Notes under the pieces: generated by a model
Seen by the model: the letters and a program-made list of their open reading frames with translations, nothing else
What the model was told of the DNA's origin: nothing
Database searches by the model: none
Program-made: the position numbers and the translations under genes
In this document: piece after piece, positions 1 to 5,887 of the stretch
Layout of the letters: the number at the start of each line of letters is the position of its first letter
Numbering within the stretch: position 1 is the first letter of the stretch
Assembly: GCA_017307315.1 (NCBI GenBank)
Contig: JAFKFF010000159.1
Location: 1-5,887, forward strand
DNA length: 5,887 nucleotides
Reading direction: 5' to 3'
Source: Alphaproteobacteria bacterium
GTDB taxonomy: Bacteria > Pseudomonadota > Alphaproteobacteria > Micropepsales > Micropepsaceae

Positions 1-201
1 GTCGCGGGCGCGCATGGCGGCGGGCGAGCCGGCGGGGCGCGGGCCGATCTCGGAAGTCAGGGATTGGAGGATGTCATAGGCGGCGGGATCGGCCAGCGCC
101 TGGTCGCGCAACCGGATCGCCGTGGCGGGATCGCCCGCCAGCGCCGGAAGCGCCGGGAGCAGAAGGACCAAACCGAACGCGCAAGCACCGAATCTGATCA
201 T
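1..201 (-). CDS. M28-family metallopeptidase, N-terminal part (runs off the left edge)
   Basis: Only the first 67 codons are present, and the frame stays open to base 1. Residues 1-22 look like a Sec signal peptide: MIRF, a hydrophobic core (GLVLLLPALPA), then an ALA cleavage site before Gly23, so the product is probably exported to the periplasm. The following segment, with YDILQSLTSEIGPRPAGSP at about residues 42-60, resembles the N-terminus of zinc-dependent M28 aminopeptidases / carboxypeptidase Q-like proteins, where a 'LT.EIGPR.AGS' stretch precedes the catalytic domain. The metal ligands would lie outside the window, so catalysis cannot be checked. The ATG at 201 is preceded by a G-rich GGGGG stretch that may serve as ribosome binding site, and no other start places a signal peptide at the N-terminus. 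The gene points the same way as ilvC but is separated from it by 184 bp and has its own possible promoter. The family call rests on a short stretch. Confidence 0.72.
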   Translation of the reverse strand, partial: MIRFGACAFGLVLLLPALPALAGDPATAIRLRDQALADPAAYDILQSLTSEIGPRPAGSPAAMRARD

Positions 202-239
202 TCTGCCCCCAATTTGCGTTCAACCGAAAGGCGCGCAGA

Positions 240-266
240 ATTTTACGGCCTGGGTAGGGTTGTCTA
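240..266 (-). promoter_or_regulatory. Possible promoter of the M28 peptidase gene
   Basis: On the minus strand, TAGACA (261-266, five of six matches to TTGACA) is followed after 15 bp by TAAAAT (240-245, five of six matches to TATAAT). Transcription would begin near 233, leaving a leader of about 30 nt before the ATG at 201. The spacer is about 2 bp shorter than ideal, so this is a motif match only. Confidence 0.35.
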
Positions 267-303
267 GCGACAGCGTAGGCGACGCGCGGAGCGCACCGCC
301 CTC

Positions 304-318
304 GCCCGCTGCGCGGGC
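304..318. repeat. Short inverted repeat in the ilvC / peptidase gap
   Basis: GCCCGC (304-309) and GCGGGC (313-318) are perfect inverted copies around a 3-nt loop. The repeat lies in the 202-385 gap, downstream of ilvC. There is no following T-run on either strand, so a classical intrinsic terminator is not supported. It could be part of a dispersed intergenic palindrome or simply help end the ilvC transcript. Confidence 0.45.
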
Positions 319-327
319 TCGAAGCGG

Positions 328-373
328 GGCCACCTTTTCTATGCTCACTCCGTTCGCCAAGAAAAGCTAGGCC
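328..373. repeat. Long-range inverted repeat just downstream of ilvC
   Basis: CTTTTCT (334-340) pairs perfectly with AGAAAAG (360-366) around a 19-nt loop. Outside these arms GGCC (328-331) can pair with GGCC (370-373), leaving a small asymmetric internal loop. The structure begins 13 bp past the ilvC stop codon. It may stabilise or end the ilvC mRNA, or belong to a dispersed intergenic repeat. No second copy exists in this window. Confidence 0.4.
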
Positions 374-385
374 AAAGACCAGCGC

Positions 386-1389
<1,004 letters not shown>

Positions 1390-1396
1390 TTAACCC

Positions 1397-1885
1397 TCAG
1401 CCGGGGTCGCGGCTGATGGCGGCCACACCGGTGCGGGAAACATCACTGAGGCCGCGCGGCCGCATCGCCTCGATGAAGCTGGAGATCTTGGCCGATGCGT
1501 CGGTCAGCTCGAACACCGTCGCCTGTCCGCCATCGTCCAGGACGCGGGCGCCGAATTTGGCGGCTTCCGCCTTGGCCGCGGCCCGGTCCTTGCCCGAAAC
1601 CCGGGCCAGCGCCATTTCCCGCTCGATGCCGCTGGTGGCGAACGTCCAGTTGGTCACGGCATGAACCGGTACCAGCCGCTTCAACTGCGCCTCGATCTGC
1701 TCGATCACTTGAGGCGGGCCGGAGGTGACGATGGTGATGCGCGAGGTGCGCTCGGCCGCATCGACCTCGCCCACCGTCAGGCTTTCGATGTTGTAGCCGC
1801 GGCCGGAAAAAAGCCCGACGACGCGGGCCAGCACGCCCGCTTCGTTATCGACCAATGCGGTCAGGGTATGGCGTTCGTTCGGCAT
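1397..1885 (-). CDS. ilvN: Acetolactate synthase regulatory (small) subunit
   Basis: The 162-residue product is the regulatory subunit that binds the IlvB catalytic subunit, stimulates it and makes it sensitive to valine feedback. Residues 6-80 form an ACT domain: HTLTALVDNEAGVLARVVGLF, then GRGYNIESLTVG (28-39) and the second strand region RITIVTSGPP (49-58). Asn14, Gly17 and Asn32 correspond to positions known in E. coli IlvH to shape the valine site, so feedback control is probably retained. The C-terminal domain includes IEREMALARVSG (87-98) and ends with SDVSRTGVAAISRDPG, the usual family ending. Length is normal. The ATG shares one base with the ilvB stop (TGATG), which points to translational coupling and equal production of the two subunits. 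A GAAGGAAAG stretch lies about 13 nt upstream, inside ilvB. The symbol ilvH is used for the same subunit in some genomes. Confidence 0.95.
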   Translation of the reverse strand: MPNERHTLTALVDNEAGVLARVVGLFSGRGYNIESLTVGEVDAAERTSRITIVTSGPPQVIEQIEAQLKRLVPVHAVTNWTFATSGIEREMALARVSGKDRAAAKAEAAKFGARVLDDGGQATVFELTDASAKISSFIEAMRPRGLSDVSRTGVAAISRDPG

Positions 1886-3675
1886 CAGACGAGCATCTTT
1901 CCTTCGTCGCTCACCTCGGCGGTGGACAAGGCCGAGAGGATCATGTCGTTATGCGCCGCCCCGGAGGGGATCATGGGGTAGCAATTTTCCGTGGGATCGA
2001 CGCGGCAATCGAACAGGACCGGTTTGGGGCTGTCGATCATCTCGCGAATCTTGCCGTCCAGTTCGTCCGGCTTGGTCGCCCTGAGCCCCAGGCAGCCGAA
2101 CGCTTCCGCCAGCTTGACGAAATCGGGCAGGGCTTCCGAATAGGAATGGGAATAACGCCCGCCATGCAGCAATTGCTGCCACTGGCGCACCATGCCCATA
2201 TATTCGTTGTTCAGGATGAAGATCTTGACCGGCAGATTGTACTGAACCGCCGTCGACATTTCCTGCATGGTCATCTGCACGCTGGCTTCGCCCGCGATAT
2301 CGATCACCAGCGCGCTGCGATGGGCCATCTGCACGCCCACCGCCGCCGGCAGCCCATAGCCCATGGTGCCGAGCCCGCCGGAAGTCATCCAATGCTTGGG
2401 CTCCTCGAACTTGAAGCGCTGCGCCGCCCACATCTGGTGCTGGCCGACTTCGGTGGTGATGTAGACCTCCCGCCCCTTGGTCAGCTCATAAAGCCGGTCG
2501 ATGGCATATTGCGGCTTGATCAGCGTGTCGGACGCCTCGTAAGCCAGCGAGCGCTTGGCGCGCCAGCGGTCGATTTGCGCCCACCAATCTTTCAGCGCCG
2601 CCGGATCGGCCTTTTTGCCCTTTTCCTTCCACAGTTTCACCATGGCGGAAATGGCGTTGCCCGCATCGGCGACGATGCCCAGATCGACGCGCACCACCTT
2701 GTTGATCTGCGACGCATCGATGTCGAGATGGATCTTCTTGGAACCCGGCGAGAATTTGTCGATGCGACCGGTGACGCGGTCGTCGAAGCGCGCGCCCAGG
2801 CAGATCATCACGTCGCAATCATGCATGGCGTGATTGGCTTCGTAAGTGCCGTGCATCCCCAGCATGCCCAGCCATTGCGGCGACGACGCGGGAAAGGCAC
2901 CCAACCCCATCAGGGTCGATGTCACCGGAAAGCCGGTCAGCGACGCCAGTTCGCGCAGCGCCTCGCTGGCCTTGGGCCCGGAATTGATCAGCCCGCCACC
3001 GGTATAGAAGATCGGCCGCTTGGCGGAGGCCATCATCTCGACGGCGCGCGCGATGGCGGCCTCATCTGCCTCCGTCTTCGGGCGATAGGTACGGTGGCGC
3101 GACTGTTCGGGCGTGAAATATTCCCCGGTCTTGAACTGGACGTCCTTGGGGATGTCGATCACCACCGGCCCGGGACGCCCGGTGGTGGCGATCTGGAATG
3201 CCTCATGCAGGGTGCGCGACAATTCGTTGACGTCGCGCACCAGCCAATTGTGCTTGGTGCAGGCCCGCGTGATGCCGACCGTGTCGGCTTCCTGGAAGGC
3301 GTCGGTACCGATCAGGTGCGTCGCCACCTGGCCGGTCAGGACCACCAGCGGAATGGAATCCATCAAGGCATCGGTGAGGCCGGTAACCGCATTGGTCGCG
3401 CCGGGACCGGAGGTCACCAGCACCACGCCGGGCCTGCCGGTGGAGCGGGCATAGCCTTCCGCCGCATGGGTCGCGCCCTGCTCGTGGCGCACCAGCACAT
3501 GGGTGATGCCATTGTCGGCGAAGAGCGCGTCGTAAATGGGAAGCACGGCGCCGCCGGGATAGCCGAAGATATGCGTGACGCCCTGGTCCTTGAGCGCGCG
3601 CACCACCATGTCCGCTCCGGTGAGCATGACGGTATCGCGTTTGGCCGCGGCGGTCTTTGTGTCCTCAGTCTGCAT
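1885..3675 (-). CDS. ilvB: Acetolactate synthase catalytic (large) subunit
   Basis: The 596-residue product is the thiamine-diphosphate enzyme that condenses two pyruvates, or pyruvate with 2-oxobutyrate, as the first common step of branched-chain amino acid synthesis. The N-terminal PYR domain has IFGYPGGAVLPIYD (36-49) and the catalytic glutamate in HEQGA (E65). The middle domain contains GLGAFPASSPQWLGMLGMHG (258-277) and ARFDDRVTGR (295-304), typical of the FAD-binding part. The C-terminal PP domain has GGLGTMGYGLPAAVG (433-447) and the metal/ThDP motif ending in ILNNEYMGMV (487-496; N490 is the expected ligand). At the start of that motif the usual GDA/GDG reads GEA (G462-E463), a conservative change at a metal ligand. 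I chose the ATG at 3675, preceded by GAGGGG, over an in-frame TTG at 3711 that lies on the terminator-like hairpin side of the leader. IlvN follows with a 1-bp overlap. The symbol ilvI is an alternative. Confidence 0.96.
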   Translation of the reverse strand: MQTEDTKTAAAKRDTVMLTGADMVVRALKDQGVTHIFGYPGGAVLPIYDALFADNGITHVLVRHEQGATHAAEGYARSTGRPGVVLVTSGPGATNAVTGLTDALMDSIPLVVLTGQVATHLIGTDAFQEADTVGITRACTKHNWLVRDVNELSRTLHEAFQIATTGRPGPVVIDIPKDVQFKTGEYFTPEQSRHRTYRPKTEADEAAIARAVEMMASAKRPIFYTGGGLINSGPKASEALRELASLTGFPVTSTLMGLGAFPASSPQWLGMLGMHGTYEANHAMHDCDVMICLGARFDDRVTGRIDKFSPGSKKIHLDIDASQINKVVRVDLGIVADAGNAISAMVKLWKEKGKKADPAALKDWWAQIDRWRAKRSLAYEASDTLIKPQYAIDRLYELTKGREVYITTEVGQHQMWAAQRFKFEEPKHWMTSGGLGTMGYGLPAAVGVQMAHRSALVIDIAGEASVQMTMQEMSTAVQYNLPVKIFILNNEYMGMVRQWQQLLHGGRYSHSYSEALPDFVKLAEAFGCLGLRATKPDELDGKIREMIDSPKPVLFDCRVDPTENCYPMIPSGAAHNDMILSALSTAEVSDEGKMLV

Positions 3676-3678
3676 AGT

Positions 3679-3684
3679 CCCCTC
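3679..3684 (-). promoter_or_regulatory. Ribosome binding site that fixes the ilvB start
   Basis: GAGGGG on the minus strand precedes the ATG at 3675 by 3 nt (5 nt if only GAGG is counted). This supports starting at MQTEDTKT rather than at the upstream TTG (3711), which has no comparable site. A small hairpin, GCCCGC / GCGGGC (3690-3706), sits directly upstream and might modulate access. Confidence 0.6.
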
Positions 3685-3712
3685 GATACGCCCGCTTGCC
3701 GCGGGCACCAAA

Positions 3713-3740
3713 GATAAAGGGGCGTTTCCGCCCCTTGATC
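3713..3740 (-). terminator. Terminator-like hairpin of the ilvB attenuator
   Basis: On the minus strand AAGGGGCG (3729-3736) and CGCCCCTT (3717-3724) form a perfect 8-bp stem closed by a GAAA loop, a stable GNRA tetraloop. After one mismatch, GATC / GAT-type flanks add three more pairs. The stem is followed by TTTATCTTT, a T-rich but interrupted tract. It lies between the ilvB promoter and the ilvB start, where a terminator makes sense only as a conditional one. A longer, imperfect hairpin lies upstream at 3745-3788 (GCTGTCGCCCGG with CCGGACGATGGC, one mismatch and two G-U pairs; GCGGG / TCCGC inside). GGCGT (3743-3747) can alternatively pair with ACGCC (3721-3725) and would disrupt the terminator stem. 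Confidence 0.65.
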
Positions 3741-3766
3741 GTACGCCATCGTCCGGTGCTCGCGGA

Positions 3767-3817
3767 TTATCCCCGCCCGGGCGACAGCCTTCCGATAAGT
3801 ACGACCGCGTGTGTCAT
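3767..3817 (-). CDS. Putative ilvB operon leader peptide (attenuation)
   Basis: This 16-codon open frame reads MTHAVVLIGRLSPGRG and ends in TAA. Codons 5-8 are Val-Val-Leu-Ile, exactly the amino acids made by the downstream ilvBN(C) genes, which is the signature of a ribosome-mediated attenuator. In that mechanism, shortage of charged tRNA stalls the ribosome on these codons and the mRNA folds so that transcription continues. The stall site falls just before the 5' arm of the upstream hairpin (3777-3788), and the stop codon lies in its loop. There is no obvious ribosome binding site: the predicted transcription start lies only a few bases before the ATG, so translation may be nearly leaderless, as known for trpL of Sinorhizobium meliloti. 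The 92-nt distance to ilvB and the terminator-like stem between them fit this role. No homology is available to test so short a peptide. Confidence 0.68.
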   Translation of the reverse strand: MTHAVVLIGRLSPGRG

Positions 3818-3827
3818 GGCGGCGGAC

Positions 3828-3855
3828 GTTAAAGGGCGGGGCGTCCTTCCGTCAA
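3828..3855 (-). promoter_or_regulatory. Likely ilvB operon promoter
   Basis: On the minus strand TTGACGG (3849-3855) matches the alphaproteobacterial -35 consensus TTGACGS fully. After 13 bp comes CCTTTAAC (3828-3835), which matches GCTANAWC at five of seven informative positions. The -35 begins seven bases past the miaA stop codon, and AT-rich DNA (3862-3911) lies just upstream, where an UP element would be. The predicted start near 3821 gives a transcript of about 145 nt before ilvB, containing the leader peptide and hairpins. Confidence 0.6.
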
Positions 3856-3861
3856 GCAATT

Positions 3862-4773
3862 TCATACGGTGATTAGCTCGTATGCAGTAATAATATTACC
3901 TTTCATTGGGTCAATCCAGACATAATCCGCCATACGATGGCGAAACCAGGTCATCTGCCGCTTGGCGAATTGTCGCGTGGCGATGACCGCTTCCGAAATC
4001 GCCGCCTCGCGCGTCTTTTCGCCACGGGCCAATCCGATCAAATGGCGCAAGCCCAACAGCTTGGCCGCGGGCAACGCGGGATCCAGATCCGCCAGCGCCA
4101 TGGCCTCTTGCAGGCCGCCATGCGCCAGCATCGCTTCGAACCGCTCCGCGATGGCGGCCCGAAGCAAGGGTCGCGGCGGATCGAGCACGAAACGCGCGAG
4201 CCGAAGACCTGCCAGAACCGGCATGCCGGTTTCCCGCTGCCAGTGCGACAAGGGCCGGCCCGTCGCCTCCAGCACTTCATAGGCGCGCAGGGTCCGCTGC
4301 GGATCGCTGGAGCGCAACTGGCCGGCGGTCTCCGGATCGCGCAGAGCAAGCCGCTTGTGCAATTCTGCGACGCCGATGTCTTCCAGCAATGCGCGCGCCT
4401 TGGCGCGTATGTCGGTGGGAATGGGTGGGATCTGCGCCAAGCCCTCCGTCAGGGCCGTAAAATAGAGCCCGGTACCGCCGGCGAATATCGGTACCTTTCC
4501 CATCGCCCGCGCCGTCGCCAGCGCTTCGCGCGCGTTTTCAGCATAGCGGCCGGTGGAATAGACCTCCTTCGCGGAAATATGGCCGTAAAGCAGATGCGGC
4601 GCGCGCGCCTGCGCTTGCGCATCCGGCTGTGCCGTGAGGACGGGCGCTTCGCGATAGACCTGCATGGAATCGGCGTTGATCACGACGCCGCCGATATGCT
4701 CCGCCAAGGCCAGCGCCGCGGCCGACTTGCCGCTCGCTGTAGGGCCTGCAATAAGCACCGCATCGGTTTTCAT
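3862..4773 (-). CDS. miaA: tRNA dimethylallyltransferase
   Basis: The 303-residue product transfers a dimethylallyl group to N6 of adenosine 37 in tRNAs that read codons beginning with U, the first step toward ms2i6A. It is a cytoplasmic P-loop enzyme. Visible motifs are the Walker A loop GPTASGKS (10-17), NADSMQVYR (33-41, with the catalytic-type Asp35), the substrate-channel motif FAGGTGLYF (97-105), SDPQRTLRAYEVLEATGRPLS-type sequence (from 156), and the tRNA-binding ending TRQFAKRQMTWFRHR (266-280). Length is normal. The ATG at 4773 places the P-loop at the usual distance, although no clear ribosome binding site precedes it. The last dozen codons (KGNIITAYELITV) are AT-rich and do not resemble a conserved family ending; this DNA borders the ilvB promoter. 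The gene is 12 bp from serB on the opposite strand, so its promoter must overlap the serB coding region. I could not find a convincing one. Confidence 0.96.
   Translation of the reverse strand: MKTDAVLIAGPTASGKSAAALALAEHIGGVVINADSMQVYREAPVLTAQPDAQAQARAPHLLYGHISAKEVYSTGRYAENAREALATARAMGKVPIFAGGTGLYFTALTEGLAQIPPIPTDIRAKARALLEDIGVAELHKRLALRDPETAGQLRSSDPQRTLRAYEVLEATGRPLSHWQRETGMPVLAGLRLARFVLDPPRPLLRAAIAERFEAMLAHGGLQEAMALADLDPALPAAKLLGLRHLIGLARGEKTREAAISEAVIATRQFAKRQMTWFRHRMADYVWIDPMKGNIITAYELITV
3887..3899. promoter_or_regulatory. AT-rich palindrome upstream of the ilvB promoter
   Basis: GTAAT and ATTAC (3887-3891 and 3895-3899) are perfect inverted arms around a 3-nt centre, about 32 bp upstream of the -35. 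It sits in a 50-bp stretch (3862-3911) with only 18 G or C bases, in contrast to the GC-rich neighbours. It could be an operator or UP-like element, but it also encodes the end of MiaA and may be chance. Confidence 0.25.
4727..4755 (+). promoter_or_regulatory. Possible serB promoter inside the miaA coding region
   Basis: TTGCCGC (4727-4733, six of seven matches to TTGACGS) is followed after 14 bp by GCAATAAG (4748-4755, five of seven informative matches to GCTANAWC). A start near 4762 would give serB a 5' leader of about 24 nt. The short gap between the two divergent genes forces any serB promoter to lie in miaA, which makes this site reasonable but not proven. Confidence 0.38.
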
Positions 4774-4785
4774 GGTCGTGAGAGA

Positions 4786-5652
4786 ATGTCCGCCTTTGTT
4801 TTGAATGTCATCGGCGATGGCGCCGCGCCCGAACTTTTCGCGGCCCTCGGCCTGGGCAAGGCGGCGATCCTGTCACCGGACCGCGCCTTCGACCTGCCGG
4901 TGGCGCAGCAGGATCCGGCGCCTCTCCTGGCCGCGGCGCGCGGCTTCGCCGAAGGCCTCGCGCTCGATATCAATCTGGTTGCCACGGCCGGGCGGAAGAA
5001 AAAACTTCTGGTCGCCGACATGGATTCCACCATCATCAATGTCGAATGCCTGGACGAACTGGCGGACATGGCGGGATTGAAGCCCCAGATCGCTGCCATC
5101 ACGGAACGTGCCATGCGCGGCGAGCTGGAATTCGAAGCGGCGCTGCGCGCGCGCGTCGGCATGCTGAAGGGCCTTTCCCTGTCGGCGCTGGAACGCACCT
5201 ATGCCGAGCGGGTGCGCCTCAATCCCGGCGCCAAGAGCCTTCTTGCCACCATGCGCGCCAACGGCGCCCACACCATGCTGGTCTCCGGCGGCTTCGGCTA
5301 TTTCACGGCGCGGGTGGCGGAAGCGGCGGGCTTCCATGTCGAGCGCGGCAACACGCTGATCGACGATGGCAGGGCCCTGACCGGCGAAGTGGGCACGCCC
5401 ATCCTGGGCCGCGCGGCCAAGCTGGAAGCGCTGGAAGACGCGGCTGCCAATTTGAAACTGGATTATGCCCAGACCCTGGCGGTGGGCGACGGCGCCAACG
5501 ATCTCGCCATGATCCAGCGGGCGGGCCTGGGCGTCGCCTATCACGCCAAGCCCGTGGTCGCCGCCGCGGCCGGCGCCGCCATCGATCACAACGACCTCAC
5601 TGCGCTGCTGTATCTGCAGGGTTATTCGGACAGCGAAATAGTAGCGCCGTAA
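4786..5652 (+). CDS. serB: Phosphoserine phosphatase
   Basis: The 288-residue product removes phosphate from O-phospho-L-serine, the last step of serine synthesis from 3-phosphoglycerate. It is a cytoplasmic HAD-superfamily enzyme that needs Mg2+. Residues 1 to about 70 form the N-terminal extension typical of SerB proteins. The catalytic domain follows with motif I VADMDSTIINVECLDELA (76-93; nucleophile D78, acid/base D80), motif II VSGGFGYFT (166-174; S167), the motif III lysine in GRAAKLEAL (K212), and motif IV VGDGANDLAMI (233-243; D235 and D239). All expected catalytic residues are present and the length is normal. I chose the ATG at 4786, which gives MSAFVLNVIGDG. The frame stays open far upstream, but that part runs antisense through miaA and is not SerB-like. 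AGAGA just before the ATG is at best a weak ribosome binding site. The gene diverges from miaA and converges on the protease gene. Confidence 0.96.
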   Translation: MSAFVLNVIGDGAAPELFAALGLGKAAILSPDRAFDLPVAQQDPAPLLAAARGFAEGLALDINLVATAGRKKKLLVADMDSTIINVECLDELADMAGLKPQIAAITERAMRGELEFEAALRARVGMLKGLSLSALERTYAERVRLNPGAKSLLATMRANGAHTMLVSGGFGYFTARVAEAAGFHVERGNTLIDDGRALTGEVGTPILGRAAKLEALEDAAANLKLDYAQTLAVGDGANDLAMIQRAGLGVAYHAKPVVAAAAGAAIDHNDLTALLYLQGYSDSEIVAP

Positions 5653-5678
5653 CCTCCGCGACGCTTGGTCGTGCCCAT

Positions 5679-5715
5679 TCTCCCCCGCGCATGCGAAGCA
5701 TGCCGGTGGGGGAGA
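5679..5715. repeat. Intergenic palindrome downstream of serB, first hairpin
   Basis: TCTCCCCC (5679-5686) pairs with GGGGGAGA (5708-5715), and inside them GCATGC (5689-5694) pairs with GCATGC (5698-5703) around a GAA loop. The 14 pairs are separated by a small asymmetric internal loop. It lies 27 bp past the serB stop between two convergent genes and could block read-through both ways, but it has no T-run. Its form is like the small dispersed palindromes common between genes in alphaproteobacteria. Confidence 0.55.
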
Positions 5716-5723
5716 TACCCGTA

Positions 5724-5741
5724 GCACGCTCTCGAGCGTGC
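5724..5741. repeat. Intergenic palindrome downstream of serB, second hairpin
   Basis: GCACGCT (5724-5730) and AGCGTGC (5735-5741) form a perfect 7-bp stem with a CTCG loop, eight bases after the first hairpin. A GGGAGAGGGGG stretch follows (5745-5755), repeating the purine-rich half of the first hairpin. The two together look like one composite mobile or dispersed intergenic repeat ending close to the protease stop codon. Confidence 0.5.
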
Positions 5742-5759
5742 GAAGGGAGAGGGGGCCGT

Positions 5760-5887
5760 CTAGTCGAGCCGAAGGCCGACGTAAGTCAGATCACCGCCCC
5801 GGCTCACCAGCATCAGCTCGACCTTCTTGCCGGCCTTGGCATCGGCTTCGACGCGCGTGGCCAGTTCCCCCGGCGATTTGACCGGCT
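5760..5887 (-). CDS. Do-family (DegP/DegQ-like) serine protease, C-terminal end (runs off the right edge)
   Basis: The last 41 codons and the TAG stop (5760-5762) are visible. The peptide reads PVKSPGELATRVEADAKAGK, then KVELMLVSRGGDLTYVGLRLD. This fits the end of the second PDZ domain of periplasmic HtrA/Do-type proteases: a helix starting 'SP.ELA..V..A.AAGKK', then a strand with 'LLV.RGGD..(F/Y)V.L.LD'. Such enzymes degrade or refold damaged envelope proteins. The protease domain and its His-Asp-Ser triad are outside the window, so activity and export cannot be judged. The gene converges on serB, separated by 107 bp of palindromic sequence. Another PDZ-containing protein is the main alternative. 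Confidence 0.72.
   Translation of the reverse strand, partial: PVKSPGELATRVEADAKAGKKVELMLVSRGGDLTYVGLRLD

Noticed and set aside
64..370. Two overlapping plus-strand open frames (64-267 and 122-370) at the left edge
   Set aside because: They lie opposite the peptidase signal-peptide region and across palindromic non-coding DNA, with no recognisable protein features.
3676..3711. A TTG start that would lengthen IlvB by 12 residues
   Set aside because: It lies in the leader next to the terminator-like stem and lacks a ribosome binding site. The ATG at 3675 has GAGGGG just upstream.
1855..3717. A 620-codon open frame on the plus strand opposite ilvB
   Set aside because: It is rich in His, Arg, Asp and Gly, has no recognisable domain, and covers a clearly recognisable ilvB. 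Long antisense frames are common in GC-rich genes.
3937..4785. An in-frame upstream extension of serB that would give a 571-residue protein
   Set aside because: The extra 283 codons run antisense through miaA and resemble no domain. The ATG at 4786 gives a SerB of normal length.
4873..5727. A 284-codon open frame on the minus strand opposite serB
   Set aside because: It is a composition-driven shadow of serB, whose catalytic motifs are all intact on the plus strand.

Overview
The window is GC-rich chromosomal DNA, most likely from an alphaproteobacterium. The grounds are the serB / miaA / ilvB-ilvN-ilvC gene order, the protein signatures (for example the LLHGGRYSHSYSEALPDF stretch of IlvB), and promoter-like elements that resemble the Caulobacter-type consensus TTGACGS-N10-14-GCTANAWC. 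I cannot name a genus. I see no phage, transposon, CRISPR, tRNA or rRNA sequence. This is a housekeeping region rather than an accessory island.

Layout from left to right: (1) 1-201, minus: the first 67 codons of a secreted M28-type metallopeptidase, with a possible promoter at 240-266. (2) 202-385: a gap with two inverted repeats. (3) 386-1299, minus: ilvC, broken by an internal deletion that shifts the frame and removes two metal ligands. (4) 1397-1885, minus: ilvN, overlapping the end of ilvB (1885-3675, minus) by one base. (5) 3690-3855: the ilvB control region, with a promoter, a 16-codon leader peptide containing Val-Val-Leu-Ile, and a terminator-like hairpin, which together look like a transcription attenuator. 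(6) 3862-4773, minus: miaA. (7) 4786-5652, plus: serB, head to head with miaA and only 12 bp apart. (8) 5653-5759: a convergent gap filled by two palindromes. (9) 5760-5887, minus: the last 41 codons of a DegP/DegQ-like protease.

IlvB and IlvN form acetolactate synthase, the first common enzyme of valine, leucine and isoleucine synthesis, and IlvC performs the next step. The leader peptide would sense charging of the tRNAs for the same amino acids the operon makes. SerB makes serine, and MiaA modifies tRNAs that read codons starting with U.

The two items most worth a second look are the ilvC lesion, which is either a real loss of function or an assembly error, and the ilvB attenuator. I found no convincing sign of an undescribed multi-gene system.
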